Assembly (NCBI RefSeq): GCF_008086045.1
Contig: NZ_VSEY01000061.1
Location: 1-60,281 of the forward strand
Length of the DNA: 60,281 nt
Direction: 5' to 3'
Source of the DNA: Nonomuraea sp. PA05
GTDB lineage: Bacteria; Actinomycetota; Actinomycetes; Streptosporangiales; Streptosporangiaceae
The translations under genes and the position numbers were made by a program. The notes beneath the pieces were generated by a model that did not search any database, was not told the origin of the DNA, and worked only from the letters and a program-made list of their open reading frames with translations. Shown one piece after another: positions 1 to 8,917 of this stretch. Numbering within the stretch: the first letter of the stretch is position 1; every line of letters starts with the position of its first letter.

Positions 1-78
1 GCGCCGGGGGGCGCGCCCCCGGGGGGAAAGGGGCCGCCCCCCCCCCCCCCCCCCGGGTCGCCCGGGCGGGGGGGGCCC

Positions 79-755
79 GTGTTGCCGCGGGCCCCCGCGC
101 GGGCCCGCCGGTCGAGGTCGGTGGCCACGACGCGGCGGACGCCGCGCCTGGCGAGCACGGCCGCCAGCACGCCGGTGCCGGTGCCGACGTCGAAGGCCAG
201 CCGGTCACCCGGCAGCGGCGCCTCGGCGACCAGGTCGACGTACTCGCCCCTGATCGGGGAGAACACGCCGTGGTGCGGGTGGACGCGAGCGCCGAGCGCC
301 GGCACGTGCACGCCCTTCCTGCGCCACTCGTGCGCGCCGATCAGGCCGAGCAGCTCGCGGAGCGGGCCGACGGCGGGCGGCGCGTCGGCGCCGTGCACCT
401 CGGCGCACGCCTCCCGGACGTCGGGCGCCCTGCGCAGCGGCACCACGTGCCCCTCCGCGTACGGGACGAGCAGCATGCCGAGCGTGCGGGCGCGCTGGGA
501 CTGCGCCTGGCGGTGGCGGTGGAAGCCGCTGCCGGGCGCGGCCGGCTTGCAGCGCCTGCCCATGGCGGCCAGGAGCTGCCTGGCGCCCTGGAAGTCGCCG
601 CGCCACAGCAGCGCGGTGCCCTCGCAGGCCAGGCGGTAGGCGGTGGCGGCGGGCATCCGGTCGTCGGCGACGACGACCCGCCTGGGCGGCGGCGCGCCGA
701 GCGCGGAGCGCCAGGCCGCCGTGCGCTCCTGCCCCGCCTCGGTCCACTGGATCAT
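79..755 (-). CDS. Class I SAM-dependent methyltransferase, truncated at the contig edge
   Basis: The minus-strand frame reads as a class I methyltransferase. SAM-binding motif I (DVGTGTGVL) begins at about residue 189 and is followed by VVATDLD, the usual acidic loop after strand beta-2. Just before it lies HPHHGVFSPIRGEY, typical of an actinobacterial methyltransferase family with a long N-terminal region. The start is placed at the ATG at 755; a GTG at 773 is an alternative. The frame stays open into the low-quality G/C sequence below position 79, so the C-terminal half of the catalytic domain is missing. The substrate cannot be told. The loss is more likely a contig end than a real truncation. 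Confidence 0.7.
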
Positions 756-854
756 CGCCCCCGACGGTTTCACGGACGCCGCCCGCGGGCCACCGGTTTT
801 CGGTGAGACCTCCGTTCAGGCTCGCCGTTCACCGGCTTGCGGTGAGATCCCCGT

Positions 855-1493
855 TCATGGCAGCAGCCCGCGCACCAGCGCGCGCACCCCCTTGACGTAG
901 GTGTCGTGCGCGGTCAGCTCCGCCCACCGGGCCCCCACCTCGCTCAGCCTGGGGAACTCGGCGGCGTCCAGCTCGGCGAACACCCGCTCCCGATGGGTGG
1001 TCCCGCCCTCCTCGCGCCGCGCGCGGGCCGCCGCCGCGGCGGAGATCTCACCGGCCGTGTAGTGCCAGATGATCCGGTACGCGTCCACCGCCTCCTCCGT
1101 CGTCAGCCCCGCGCGCACGGCGGCGTCCACGATCTGCTCGGGGTACCACAGCGCGCCCACGGAGAGCAGGTCATCGGCCCTGAGCACGTCCACGGCCCAC
1201 GGGCGGCCCGACAGCGCGTCGTGCATGGCGACGGCGGCGGTGACCAGCCGCTCGCTCGGCTCCTCGGGCAGCTCGGGCCGGGGCGCGGTGGCGGCGTAGG
1301 CGTCGAGCAGCAGCAGGAGCAGCTCGTCCTTGTCGCGTACGTGGTGGTAGAGCGCCATGGCGGTGCTGCCGACCTCCTTGGCCAGCCGGCGCATGGTCAG
1401 CGCGGCGACGCCGTCCTCCTCGATCACCCGGTTGGCGGCGGTCACGATCTCGGCTCGGGAGATCTTCGGCGGTCGTCCTGTACGCGTCGGCAT
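855..1493 (-). CDS. TetR/AcrR family repressor, divergent from an MFS pump
   Basis: A 212-residue protein of usual TetR length. The N-terminal helix-turn-helix (about residues 10-57) contains AALTMRRLAKEVG and MALYHHVRDKDELL, the family signature. The C-terminal ligand-binding part is helical and not assignable to a ligand. The gene is divergent from an MFS exporter only 22 bp away, and a perfect 20-bp palindrome fills the gap. It very likely represses both itself and the pump and is released by a pump substrate; that role is inferred from layout. There is no good ribosome-binding site before the ATG, and a TAACAT element ends 6 nt upstream, so the transcript may be leaderless. Confidence 0.9.
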   Translation of the reverse strand: MPTRTGRPPKISRAEIVTAANRVIEEDGVAALTMRRLAKEVGSTAMALYHHVRDKDELLLLLLDAYAATAPRPELPEEPSERLVTAAVAMHDALSGRPWAVDVLRADDLLSVGALWYPEQIVDAAVRAGLTTEEAVDAYRIIWHYTAGEISAAAAARARREEGGTTHRERVFAELDAAEFPRLSEVGARWAELTAHDTYVKGVRALVRGLLP

Positions 1494-1506
1494 CCTGTCA
1501 TGTTAC

Positions 1507-1526
1507 TTTTTATACATGTATAAAAA
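1507..1526. promoter_or_regulatory. Perfect 20-bp palindromic operator between tetR and MFS genes
   Basis: The sequence is TTTTTATACA followed by its exact reverse complement TGTATAAAAA. It is strikingly AT-rich in a very GC-rich context. It covers the start codon of the MFS gene (ATG at 1516-1518) and lies 13 bp upstream of the tetR start. A TACTTT element at 1504-1509 could act as a -10 for a leaderless MFS mRNA. It is the obvious binding site for the adjacent TetR protein. Confidence 0.8.
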
Positions 1527-2838
1527 CTTCTGGGCCGTCGCGGTGCTCGCCTTCGGGGTGGCCGTCGGGACCCTGCAGATGACCGTGGTGGTGCCGCTGC
1601 TGCCAGGGCTGCAGCGGCTGCTCGGCGTCCCGCCGACCACCGCCTCCTGGGCACTGACCGCCGGGCTGCTGTCGGGCGCGGTGTCCATCCCGCTGCTGTC
1701 GCGCCTGGGCGACATGTACGGCCGGCGCCTCGTGTCGCTGGTCTCCCTAGGCCTCCTCGTCGCCGGTTCGGCGCTCGCCGCCGCCTCCGGCACGCTGGCA
1801 GTGCTGATCGCCGGCCGGGTGCTGCAGGGCGCCGCCGCCCCGCTGCTGCCGCTGGCCATGGGCCTGGCCAGGGAGGCCGTGCCCGCCCACCGGCTGCCGA
1901 GCGCGATCGGCCTGCTCAGCGCCACCATCGGGGTCGGCAGCGGTGGCGGGATGATCCTCGCGGGGCTGCTCGGCGGCGACCACCGGGCCGTGTTCTGGAC
2001 GCTGACCGGGCTCGGCGCGCTGAGCTTCGCGCTGGTGGCGGCGGTGGTCCGGGAGACGCCCGTACGCGGCTCGGGGCGGCCCGACCTGGCCGGAGCGGCG
2101 CTGGTCGCGGTGTGGCTGGTCTGCCTGCTGCTGGCGATCAGCAAGGGCGCGGCCTGGGGCTGGACCTCGCCGGCGACGCTCGGGCTGCTCGCCGGGGCCG
2201 TGGTGGTGGCCGGGGTGTGGGTGGCCACCGCGCGCCGCACCGCCGCGCCGCTGATCGAGATCCCCATGCTCCTGCACCGGGGGACGGTGGGGGCCACCGT
2301 GGCCTCGTTCCTGCTCGGGTTCGCCCTGTTCGCGGCCATCACCACGGTGTCGGCGGTGGCGCAGGGCCCGCTCGGGGCCTCGGTGCTGCAGGTCGGGCTC
2401 TACCTGCTGCCCACGACGGTGCTGATGCTCGTCGTCTCCGTGCTGGCGGGCCCGCTGATGCGCCGCTTCACCGCCTCCGCGCTGGTCGCGAGCGGCTCGG
2501 CGCTGGTGGCGGCGGCCACGCTGTGGCTCGCCGTGTCCAGGTCGTCGGGGGCCGACCTGTACGGGGCCGCGACGGTGCTGGGGCTGGGCGTCGGCCTCGG
2601 GTACGCGGCGCTCGGCACGATGGCCGTCGAGCACGTGGAACCGGCCAAGACGGCGGCGGCCGGCGGGATCAACGCGCTGGTCAGGATCGTGGGCAGCAGC
2701 GTGGCGGGCGCGGTGGGGGCGGCGGTGCTCTCGGGCGGGGGCGCCGGGTGGAGCTTCGGCGTGGCGGCGGTGGCGGGCCTGCTGGCCGCGCTCTTCGCCG
2801 CGAGCTACGGCGATCTTTCGCGAAAGGAACCGGCATGA
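1516..2838 (+). CDS. MFS transporter, drug-exporter type
   Basis: A 440-residue polytopic protein starting MYKNFWAVAVLAFGV, with MFS motif A-like LGDMYGRR near residue 60 and many hydrophobic segments, consistent with 12-14 helices. It resembles drug:H+ antiporters of the DHA family. The start at 1516 is chosen because the mature-looking first helix follows at once; an earlier in-frame start would run through the tetR promoter and add non-membrane sequence. No Shine-Dalgarno is present, so leaderless translation is likely. It is controlled by the divergent TetR gene through the palindrome over its start codon. The substrate is unknown. Confidence 0.88.
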   Translation: MYKNFWAVAVLAFGVAVGTLQMTVVVPLLPGLQRLLGVPPTTASWALTAGLLSGAVSIPLLSRLGDMYGRRLVSLVSLGLLVAGSALAAASGTLAVLIAGRVLQGAAAPLLPLAMGLAREAVPAHRLPSAIGLLSATIGVGSGGGMILAGLLGGDHRAVFWTLTGLGALSFALVAAVVRETPVRGSGRPDLAGAALVAVWLVCLLLAISKGAAWGWTSPATLGLLAGAVVVAGVWVATARRTAAPLIEIPMLLHRGTVGATVASFLLGFALFAAITTVSAVAQGPLGASVLQVGLYLLPTTVLMLVVSVLAGPLMRRFTASALVASGSALVAAATLWLAVSRSSGADLYGAATVLGLGVGLGYAALGTMAVEHVEPAKTAAAGGINALVRIVGSSVAGAVGAAVLSGGGAGWSFGVAAVAGLLAALFAASYGDLSRKEPA

Positions 2839-2944
2839 CGGATCCCGAGGGCTCCTGACCCGCGAGACCCCCTCCCGCAGGGCCCGCTCGATCAGCCGGT
2901 TGACCTCGCCTCCGCGTCGAGGTGGGCGAGGCGGGCCGGCTCGG

Positions 2945-4471
2945 CTACGGGCGGGCGGCCGGGTTGGGGCCGAGGTCCAGGGCCGCGTAGGCGTCGTGGA
3001 CCCACTCCGTCAGGACCGGCCGCGTCCCCGCAGGGTCGATGATGTCCTCCACCAGGAACGCCTCCGCCGTCCTGAACGGCGACCTGACCGCCTCCAGCCG
3101 CTCGGCGATCTCGGCCTTCAGCGCGGCCGCCTCCTCCCCCGCCTCCGCCAGCATGCGCTTGAACGCCACCTCCAGCCCGCCCTCGATCGGCAGCGACCCC
3201 CAGTCCCCGGACGGCCAGGCCACGCGCAGGCTGTAGCGGGAGTGGGGCCGGTGGGCGGCGCCGGCGACGCCGAAGACACGGCGGACGAGGACGGAGGCCC
3301 ACGGCACCGTCGACTGGTAGACGGCCGCCAGCGCGCGGGCGCCCCGCCGGATCGTGCCCGCCCGCTCGGCGACCGTGCCGATGACGAAGCCCGGCTGGTC
3401 GACCAGGTGCACGACCGGCAGGTGGAACGTCTCGGCCAGGTCGACGAAGCGGGCCGTCTTGTCCGCTCCGGCCGCCGTCATGCCGCCGCCGTACACGCGC
3501 GGGTCGGAGGCCAGGACCGCCACGGGACGGCCGTCGAGCCGCGCCAGCGCGGTGATGATCGAGGGCGCGAACCTGCGCCCCAGCTCCAGCACCGAGCCGG
3601 TGTCGAAGACCAGGTCCAGGACGCGCCGCATGTCGTACGGCCGGCGGCGGTCCCTGGGGACGATCTCGCGCAGCTCCGGCGCGGCCCGGCCGGCGTCGTC
3701 GGGCGGGTCGGCGAGCACGGGCGGCGGCCGCCAGGCGCTCTGCGGCAGGTACGCCAGCACCTTCCTGGCCAGCTCGAACGCCTCCGCCTCCGACCCCGCC
3801 ACCAGGTCCACCGTGCCGGCCGCCGACACGGCGCGCCAGCCGCCCAGCTCCTCCTTGGTGACGCTCTCGCCCATCCCGGCCTCCACCACGGCGGGCCCCG
3901 CGATGAACACCTGGGAGAGTTCCTTCACCATGATCGACACGTGCGAGGTGACGAGCCTGGCGGCGCCGAGCCCGGCGACGGGGCCGAGGGCCAGCGCGAT
4001 CACCGGGACCCTGCCCAGGTTGGCCACCACCTGGTCCCAGCCGGGGTTGTAGGGCACGTACGTGCGCCCGTGGTCCTCCAGTTGCCTGACGCTCCCGCCG
4101 CCCCCGGTGCCGTCGATGAGCCGGACCAGCGGCACCCGCAGCTCGCCGGCCATGCGCTCGGCGAGGATCTGCTTGTCGTGGATGGCGGCGTCGGCGGCGC
4201 CGCCGCGCACGGTGAAGTCGTCACCGGCCACGACGATCCGGCGGCCGTCCACGCGGGCGCGGCCGATGATGACGTTCGACGGGGTGAAGCCGCCGTCGGC
4301 GGCGCGCCCGGTGAGCGCGCCGATCTCCTGCCAGGAGTCGGTGAGGGCGGCGAGCCGCTCGCGGATGGTGAGGCGGCCCGTGGCGTGCTGGCGGGCGACC
4401 CGTTCCTCGCCTCCCATGCGCTCGGCCAGCTCCCTGCGGCGCTTCAGCTCTGCGAGTTCGGGGTCCCACAC
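2945..4471 (-). CDS. Acyl-CoA carboxylase, carboxyltransferase (beta) subunit
   Basis: A 508-residue protein with both halves of the carboxyltransferase fold. The N-terminal half contains RLTIRERLAALTD and the glycine-rich GTGGGGS; the C-terminal half contains DQPGFVIGTVAERAG and YGGGMTAAGAD. This family transfers carboxyl from biotin to acetyl-, propionyl- or methylcrotonyl-CoA. No biotin carboxylase or biotin carrier gene is adjacent, so the partner is elsewhere or this is an accessory beta subunit. The start is the GTG at 4471, supported by GGAGGAG about 7 nt upstream. Acyl-CoA specificity cannot be read from the sequence. Confidence 0.9.
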   Translation of the reverse strand: MWDPELAELKRRRELAERMGGEERVARQHATGRLTIRERLAALTDSWQEIGALTGRAADGGFTPSNVIIGRARVDGRRIVVAGDDFTVRGGAADAAIHDKQILAERMAGELRVPLVRLIDGTGGGGSVRQLEDHGRTYVPYNPGWDQVVANLGRVPVIALALGPVAGLGAARLVTSHVSIMVKELSQVFIAGPAVVEAGMGESVTKEELGGWRAVSAAGTVDLVAGSEAEAFELARKVLAYLPQSAWRPPPVLADPPDDAGRAAPELREIVPRDRRRPYDMRRVLDLVFDTGSVLELGRRFAPSIITALARLDGRPVAVLASDPRVYGGGMTAAGADKTARFVDLAETFHLPVVHLVDQPGFVIGTVAERAGTIRRGARALAAVYQSTVPWASVLVRRVFGVAGAAHRPHSRYSLRVAWPSGDWGSLPIEGGLEVAFKRMLAEAGEEAAALKAEIAERLEAVRSPFRTAEAFLVEDIIDPAGTRPVLTEWVHDAYAALDLGPNPAARP

Positions 4472-4521
4472 GACGCGCTCCTCCCACAGCGGACGTACCG
4501 GCTGGTCGGTACGTTAGCTGA

Positions 4522-4914
4522 TCAGAGCGTGTAGTCGAAGGTGTAGGAGTGACCTCCGTCGGGGCCGATGACGATGTCCATCTCGCCCCTGATACCGCGC
4601 AGCTCGCCCGTCCCGGAGTCGGCCACGACCCTGATGCGCAGCGTCTGCTCCCCGTTGTCGCTGGTGGCGTCGTGCTGGACGACGAAGCTGCCCGAGCGCC
4701 CCTCCAGGGTGCCCTCGATGCGCTCCAGCGCCACGTACGAGCGCGACTCGTCCACCGGGGTGGTGGCGATCAGCATGGTGACGAGGCTGGTGCCGGCCAG
4801 GTCGCCGGAGAAGGTCTTGGTCAGCGTCACCACACCCAGGGTGATGCCGTCACGGTCGTCGTAGGACGGTTGCGGCGTCCAGTTCGCGGTCTCGAAGGTG
4901 CCCTTTGCGGTCAT
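4522..4914 (-). CDS. DUF3224 domain protein
   Basis: A 130-residue protein matching DUF3224 along its whole length: KGTFETANW at the start, TKTFSGDLAGTS, VALERIEGTLEGRSGSF and a C-terminal SYTFDYTL. These are small beta-barrel proteins of the allene-oxide-cyclase-like fold, common in actinobacteria and of unknown function. The start is put at the ATG at 4914, with GGCAGG about 9 nt upstream; an ATG at 4923 is possible. It lies between the carboxylase gene and the luciferase-like gene on the same strand, 36 bp from the latter, so the two may be co-transcribed. Confidence 0.8.
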   Translation of the reverse strand: MTAKGTFETANWTPQPSYDDRDGITLGVVTLTKTFSGDLAGTSLVTMLIATTPVDESRSYVALERIEGTLEGRSGSFVVQHDATSDNGEQTLRIRVVADSGTGELRGIRGEMDIVIGPDGGHSYTFDYTL

Positions 4915-4950
4915 GCCACTCATCCTGCCGGGCGTACCTGTCAGCACCTG

Positions 4951-5733
4951 TCAGGTTCCGGCGAGCCGTTCCACGACCGGCGCGAAGGCGTCCATGAACT
5001 GGGCGTTCACCGACACGTACGAGATCCCGAGATGATCCCTGCGCCTGCGCAGCGTGTCGGTCATCTCCGTCACCGTCCCGGTGAGGACGCCGGTGCCGGT
5101 GCGGCCGAAGCGCTGCAGCGCCCAGCCGGGCGGCTCGGACCCTGCGCAGGCCAGGTTCATGGCCAGCTCCAGGTCGTGGAAGCGGTCTCCGGCCAGCTCG
5201 TACAGCTCGTCGAGCTTGGCCGCGACCTGCTCCTCCGTGTAGTGCGGCGGCACGCCGAGGGCGACGGTGTCGGCCTTGCGCGCGGCCAGCCGCAGCAGCT
5301 TGGTGCCCGAGGCGGCCACCAGGATCCTGACGTCCTGGACGGCGTCGATGGTGTCGGAGAGCCGCTCGATGCGCTGGCCCGGCGTGCCGAAGCGCACGCC
5401 GAGCGCCGCCGCGTCGCCCTCGGCGTCGGGCCGGCCGGCGCCCAGGCCCAGCTCGAACCGGCCGCCGGTGAGCTTGTGCAGGGTGGCGCTCTCCCACGCG
5501 ACCGCCCGCGGCGTGCGGTTGGGGACGCTGAGCACGTACGTGCCGACGCGCAGCGTGGTGGTGGCCGTGGCCGCCACCGCGGCGGCCGTGAACGGCGAGA
5601 AGGTGCCGAGCGTGTCGGGCACCAGCAGGGTCGAGTAGCCCAGGCCCTCCGCCCGGCGGGCCAGGCCGGTCCACGCGGCGGCGTCGGGGGCCTGCCCGGC
5701 TACCGTGCCGAATCTGAACGGGTGATCGGTCAT
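4951..5733 (-). CDS. LLM-class (luciferase-like) flavin/F420-dependent oxidoreductase
   Basis: A 260-residue TIM-barrel protein of the luciferase-like monooxygenase superfamily. It starts FRFGTVAGQAPDAAAW and carries LGYSTLLVPDTLG, LRVGTYVLSVPNRTP and LTGGRFELGLGAGRP, the characteristic strands and loops. Actinobacterial members of this length often use coenzyme F420, but FMN cannot be excluded from sequence. It precedes the DUF3224 gene with a short gap. Substrate unknown. Confidence 0.85.
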   Translation of the reverse strand: MTDHPFRFGTVAGQAPDAAAWTGLARRAEGLGYSTLLVPDTLGTFSPFTAAAVAATATTTLRVGTYVLSVPNRTPRAVAWESATLHKLTGGRFELGLGAGRPDAEGDAAALGVRFGTPGQRIERLSDTIDAVQDVRILVAASGTKLLRLAARKADTVALGVPPHYTEEQVAAKLDELYELAGDRFHDLELAMNLACAGSEPPGWALQRFGRTGTGVLTGTVTEMTDTLRRRRDHLGISYVSVNAQFMDAFAPVVERLAGT

Positions 5734-5825
5734 GCCCCATACGATGACCGACGGGGCGGGTGTGTGACATCGTCCCCCGGACCGGTGATCCGCTACATCC
5801 GGGGGCGCATGCCCTTGTCCGGGTG

Positions 5826-7034
5826 CTACTCCCCCAGCAGTACGCGGGTGAAGTCGTTGCCGAACTTGCCGGCCGGGTCGAGCCGGCGCGCCAGCTCACG
5901 GAAGTCGCCGGGGCACTCGGGCCAGCGGGTGAACAGCTTGCCCCAGTGCGGGATCGGCTCGAACGGCGCCAGCGTCTCCTCCACCAGCTCCAGCACCGGC
6001 ATGACGGCGGCGACGTCCTTGACCCAGGTGAAGTGCACGCCGATGCTCTCGCGGCCGTTGAAGGGGCTCAGCCACAGGTCGTCGGCGGCGATCGAGCGCA
6101 CCTCCGAGATCTGCAGCACCGGCCGGATGCGGTCGCCGATCGCGAACAGCGCGCGCAGCGCCTCGACCGCGTGCCGCCGGGGCAGCAGCAGCTCCGACTG
6201 CAGCTCGTCGCCGGCGCCGCTGGGCGGGTAGTCGGCGCGGAAGTGCGGCAGCCGCTCGTACCAGGCGCCGGGCACGCCGAGCTGACCCGTGCAGCTGTCG
6301 GCGGGCATGGCGGGCAGCGGGTGCCGGGGGGCGTCGGCGGGGGTGGTGCCGTACCAGTCGGGGTCGGTCAGCTCCTCCGAGCACTTCAGCCAGACGCGGG
6401 TGTCGCGGTAGTCGGTGAAGAGGCTGACGCTGTAGCCGCTGGACATGATCTCGTCGAAGTGCTCGAGCGCGTCCTGGCTCAGGCCCTCGCGGACGTATTG
6501 GCGCAGCTCGAAGGCGGGTACGAGGTCGAGCGTGAGCGAGGTGACGACGCCGAGGGCGCCGACCGACACCACGGCGCCGGGGAAGTCGGCGTCGCCGCGC
6601 GCGAGCGACAGCAGCGACCCGTCGGCGGTGACGAGCTCGATGCCCGACACGGCGGCGGCCAGGCCGCGCACGGCGTCGCCCGAGCCGTGCGTGCCGGTCG
6701 CGACGGAGCCGCCGACGGAGATGTGCGGCAGCGAGGCCAGGTTCGCCAGCGCGAACCCGGCCTGGTGCAGCCGGGGCGCGAGCGTGGCGTACGTCGTGCG
6801 CGCCCCGACCCGCACGGTGGCCGCGTCGCTGTCGATCTCCACCTGGCCGGGCATCCGGTCGAGCACCACGAGGTCACCGTCGGTGTCGGCGACGTGGTTG
6901 AAGGAGTGCCCGCTGCCGAGGGCCCGCACGCGGGCGCTGGCCGCGACGAGCCGCTGCAGCTCGTCGAGAGAGGTCGGATGGTGCACATCTTTTGCGTGGA
7001 ATGTGGTGTTTCCAGCCCAATTGGTCAGCGTCAC
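5826..7034 (-). CDS. aldO: FAD-linked alditol oxidase homologue
   Basis: A 402-residue flavoprotein of the VAO family, closest in features to Streptomyces alditol oxidase, which oxidises xylitol and sorbitol at C1 with O2 to give the aldose and H2O2. RALGSGHSFN supplies the histidine for covalent FAD attachment (about residue 43); SLPHISVGGSVATGTHGSG is the FAD-binding segment. The C-terminal EVRSIAADDLWLSP and HWGKLFT match the active-site Glu/Arg and Lys positions of AldO. The start is the GTG at 7034: GGAAGG lies 7 nt upstream and the resulting N-terminus (TLTNWAGN) matches AldO. A GTG at 7058 is less likely. There is no signal peptide, so it is cytoplasmic. Proximity to arabinose genes may be chance. 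Confidence 0.82.
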   Translation of the reverse strand: MTLTNWAGNTTFHAKDVHHPTSLDELQRLVAASARVRALGSGHSFNHVADTDGDLVVLDRMPGQVEIDSDAATVRVGARTTYATLAPRLHQAGFALANLASLPHISVGGSVATGTHGSGDAVRGLAAAVSGIELVTADGSLLSLARGDADFPGAVVSVGALGVVTSLTLDLVPAFELRQYVREGLSQDALEHFDEIMSSGYSVSLFTDYRDTRVWLKCSEELTDPDWYGTTPADAPRHPLPAMPADSCTGQLGVPGAWYERLPHFRADYPPSGAGDELQSELLLPRRHAVEALRALFAIGDRIRPVLQISEVRSIAADDLWLSPFNGRESIGVHFTWVKDVAAVMPVLELVEETLAPFEPIPHWGKLFTRWPECPGDFRELARRLDPAGKFGNDFTRVLLGE

Positions 7035-7115
7035 GGCCTTACCTTCCCACAGCTCCACCTTGTCAGCCCGCCCGGGTGCCGCTAGTTTCAGGTGCCGCCC
7101 AACCGGAGGTTCGCC

Positions 7116-7466
7116 GTGCTTGTCCTGTCCGAGGTCGTGGGCCTCGTCACGCTCGTACTGTGGCTGTACTGCCTGTTCGACGTGCTCACCACACCCGACG
7201 TGGCCTGCCGGAACCTGCCGAAGATCGCCTGGGTGCTGATCGTGCTGCTGTTCCCGCTCATCGGGTCGATCGCCTGGCTGGTGGCGGGCCGCCCGGAGAG
7301 GGCCACTGCGCCGACGCGGCCGAGCGCTTTCCCCGAGTACGACCGCCCCGGCCGCTTCGCCGCCACCAACCCCGACGACGACGAGGAGTTCCTGCGCCGC
7401 TGCCGCGAACGAGCAGAGGAGCAGCGCAGGAACGCCCCCAGGAAGTCCCCTGAGGCGGAGGCCTAG
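7116..7466 (+). CDS. Small membrane protein with PLDc_N-like domain
   Basis: About 116 residues. Two hydrophobic helices (roughly residues 3-23 and 36-58) contain LYCLFDVLTTP and IAWVLIVLLFPLIGSIAWLVAGRP, the hallmark of the phospholipase D-nuclease N-terminal (PLDc_N) family, which are membrane proteins without the catalytic domain. A charged tail follows (DDDEEFLRRCRERAEEQRR). The start is the GTG at 7116, with GGAGG 6 nt upstream; an in-frame GTG at 7092 lacks one. It is convergent with araA and overlaps its 3' end by 4 bp. Function unknown. Confidence 0.8.
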   Translation: MLVLSEVVGLVTLVLWLYCLFDVLTTPDVACRNLPKIAWVLIVLLFPLIGSIAWLVAGRPERATAPTRPSAFPEYDRPGRFAATNPDDDEEFLRRCRERAEEQRRNAPRKSPEAEA

Positions 7467-8917
7467 AAGCCCTGGGCCAGCCGGTAGTACGCCTGGTTCC
7501 AGCGCAGCTCCTTGGCGAACCGCTCGGTCGTGGTGTCGGCGTCGATGACCACCAGCTCCACCCCGAGCATCTCGGCCAGGTCCACCAGCTCCTCACGGCC
7601 GACGGCCTTGGACAGCACGGTGTGGTGCGGAGCCCCGGCGGTGAGCCACGACTCGGTGGAGGTGCGCAGGTTCGGCCGCGGCTGCCACACGGCGCGGGCC
7701 ACCGGCAGCTTGGGCAGCGGCTGCGGCGGGGTCACCACGTCGATCTCGTTGGCCACCAGGCGGAACCGGTCGCCCATGTCGGCCAGGCCGATCACGATGC
7801 CAGGGCCAGGCTCGGCGTCGAACACCAGCCGCACCGGGTCCTCGCGACCGCCGATGCCCAGCGGGTGGATCTCGCAGGACGGCGTGCCGGAGGCGATGGA
7901 CGGGCAGACCTCCAGCATGTGCGCGCCGAGGATCAGCTCGTTGCCGGGCGTCAGGTCGTAGGTGTAGTCCTCCATGAAGGACGTGCCACCCGGCGTCATG
8001 GCCTTGAGGGTGCGCAGGAGGACCGAGGTCTTCCAGTCGCCCTCGCCGCCGAAGCCGTACCCGTCGGCCATGAGCCGCTGCACGGCCAGGCCGGGGAGCT
8101 GGCGCAGCCCGCCGAGGTCCTCGAAGTTGGTGGTGAACGCCTTGAAGCCGCCGGCCTCCAGGAAGCTCCGCAGGCCCAGCTCGATCCTGGCGGCGTAGCG
8201 CAGTGACTCGTTGCGCTCGCCGAGCAGCTCGGGAGCCACGGTGTACTGCTCGGCGTACTCCTTGACCAGCGCCGTCACGTCGGCGTCGGAGGCCGCGTCC
8301 ACGGCCTCGACCAGGTCGTTGACGCCGTAGGTGTTGACCGAGACGCCGAAGCGGAGCTGCGCCTCGACCTTGTCGCCCTCGGTGACCGCCACGTCGCGCA
8401 TGTTGTCGCCGAAGCGGGCCAGCTTGAGGGTGCGCACCTCGGCCAGCCCCTTGGCGGCGCGCAGCCAGGACAGGACGCGCTCGCCCACGGCCGGGTCGCT
8501 GACGTGCCCGGCCACGGTCTTGCGCGGCACGCCGAGCCTGGTCTGGATGTGCCCGAACTCGCGGTCGCCGTGCGCGGCCTGGTTCAGGTTCATGAAGTCC
8601 ATGTCGATGGTGGCCCACGGCAGCTCGACGTTGGCCTGCGTGTGCAGGTGCAGCAGCGGCTTGCGCAGCGCGTCGAGCCCGGCGATCCACATCTTGGCCG
8701 GGGAGAACGTGTGCATCCACGCGATCACGCCGGCGCAGGAGTCGTCGGCGTTGGCCTCCAGCATGATCCGCCGGATGGCGGCCGCGTCGGTCAGGACGGG
8801 CTTCCACTCCACCGGCATGGGGAGCTGCTCGGCGATCCGCTGGGACTGCTCGGCCACCTGACGCAGCGTGTCCTCGCCGTAGAGTCCCTGACTGCCGGTC
8901 AGAAACCAGATGTTCAA
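7463..8917 (-). CDS. araA: L-arabinose isomerase
   Basis: Converts L-arabinose to L-ribulose, the first step of arabinose breakdown. The 484-residue protein starts NIWFLTGSQGLYG, typical of AraA, and contains GEGDWKTS, FMEDYTYDL, GAHMLEVCPS and HPLGIGG, which hold the metal-binding Glu and His positions of the family. The start is the TTG at 8917, with GAGGAG about 7 nt upstream. It overlaps the araD stop codon by 3 nt (TTGA), so the two are translationally coupled. It is the last gene of the araB-araD-araA operon. Confidence 0.96.
   Translation of the reverse strand: MNIWFLTGSQGLYGEDTLRQVAEQSQRIAEQLPMPVEWKPVLTDAAAIRRIMLEANADDSCAGVIAWMHTFSPAKMWIAGLDALRKPLLHLHTQANVELPWATIDMDFMNLNQAAHGDREFGHIQTRLGVPRKTVAGHVSDPAVGERVLSWLRAAKGLAEVRTLKLARFGDNMRDVAVTEGDKVEAQLRFGVSVNTYGVNDLVEAVDAASDADVTALVKEYAEQYTVAPELLGERNESLRYAARIELGLRSFLEAGGFKAFTTNFEDLGGLRQLPGLAVQRLMADGYGFGGEGDWKTSVLLRTLKAMTPGGTSFMEDYTYDLTPGNELILGAHMLEVCPSIASGTPSCEIHPLGIGGREDPVRLVFDAEPGPGIVIGLADMGDRFRLVANEIDVVTPPQPLPKLPVARAVWQPRPNLRTSTESWLTAGAPHHTVLSKAVGREELVDLAEMLGVELVVIDADTTTERFAKELRWNQAYYRLAQGF

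Noticed and set aside
2839..2944. A short minus-strand frame with EVNRLIERALREGVSR and a 7-bp inverted repeat (2904-2931)
   Set aside because: No start, too short and no family match; the weak stem between convergent genes could be a terminator but is not distinctive in such GC-rich DNA.
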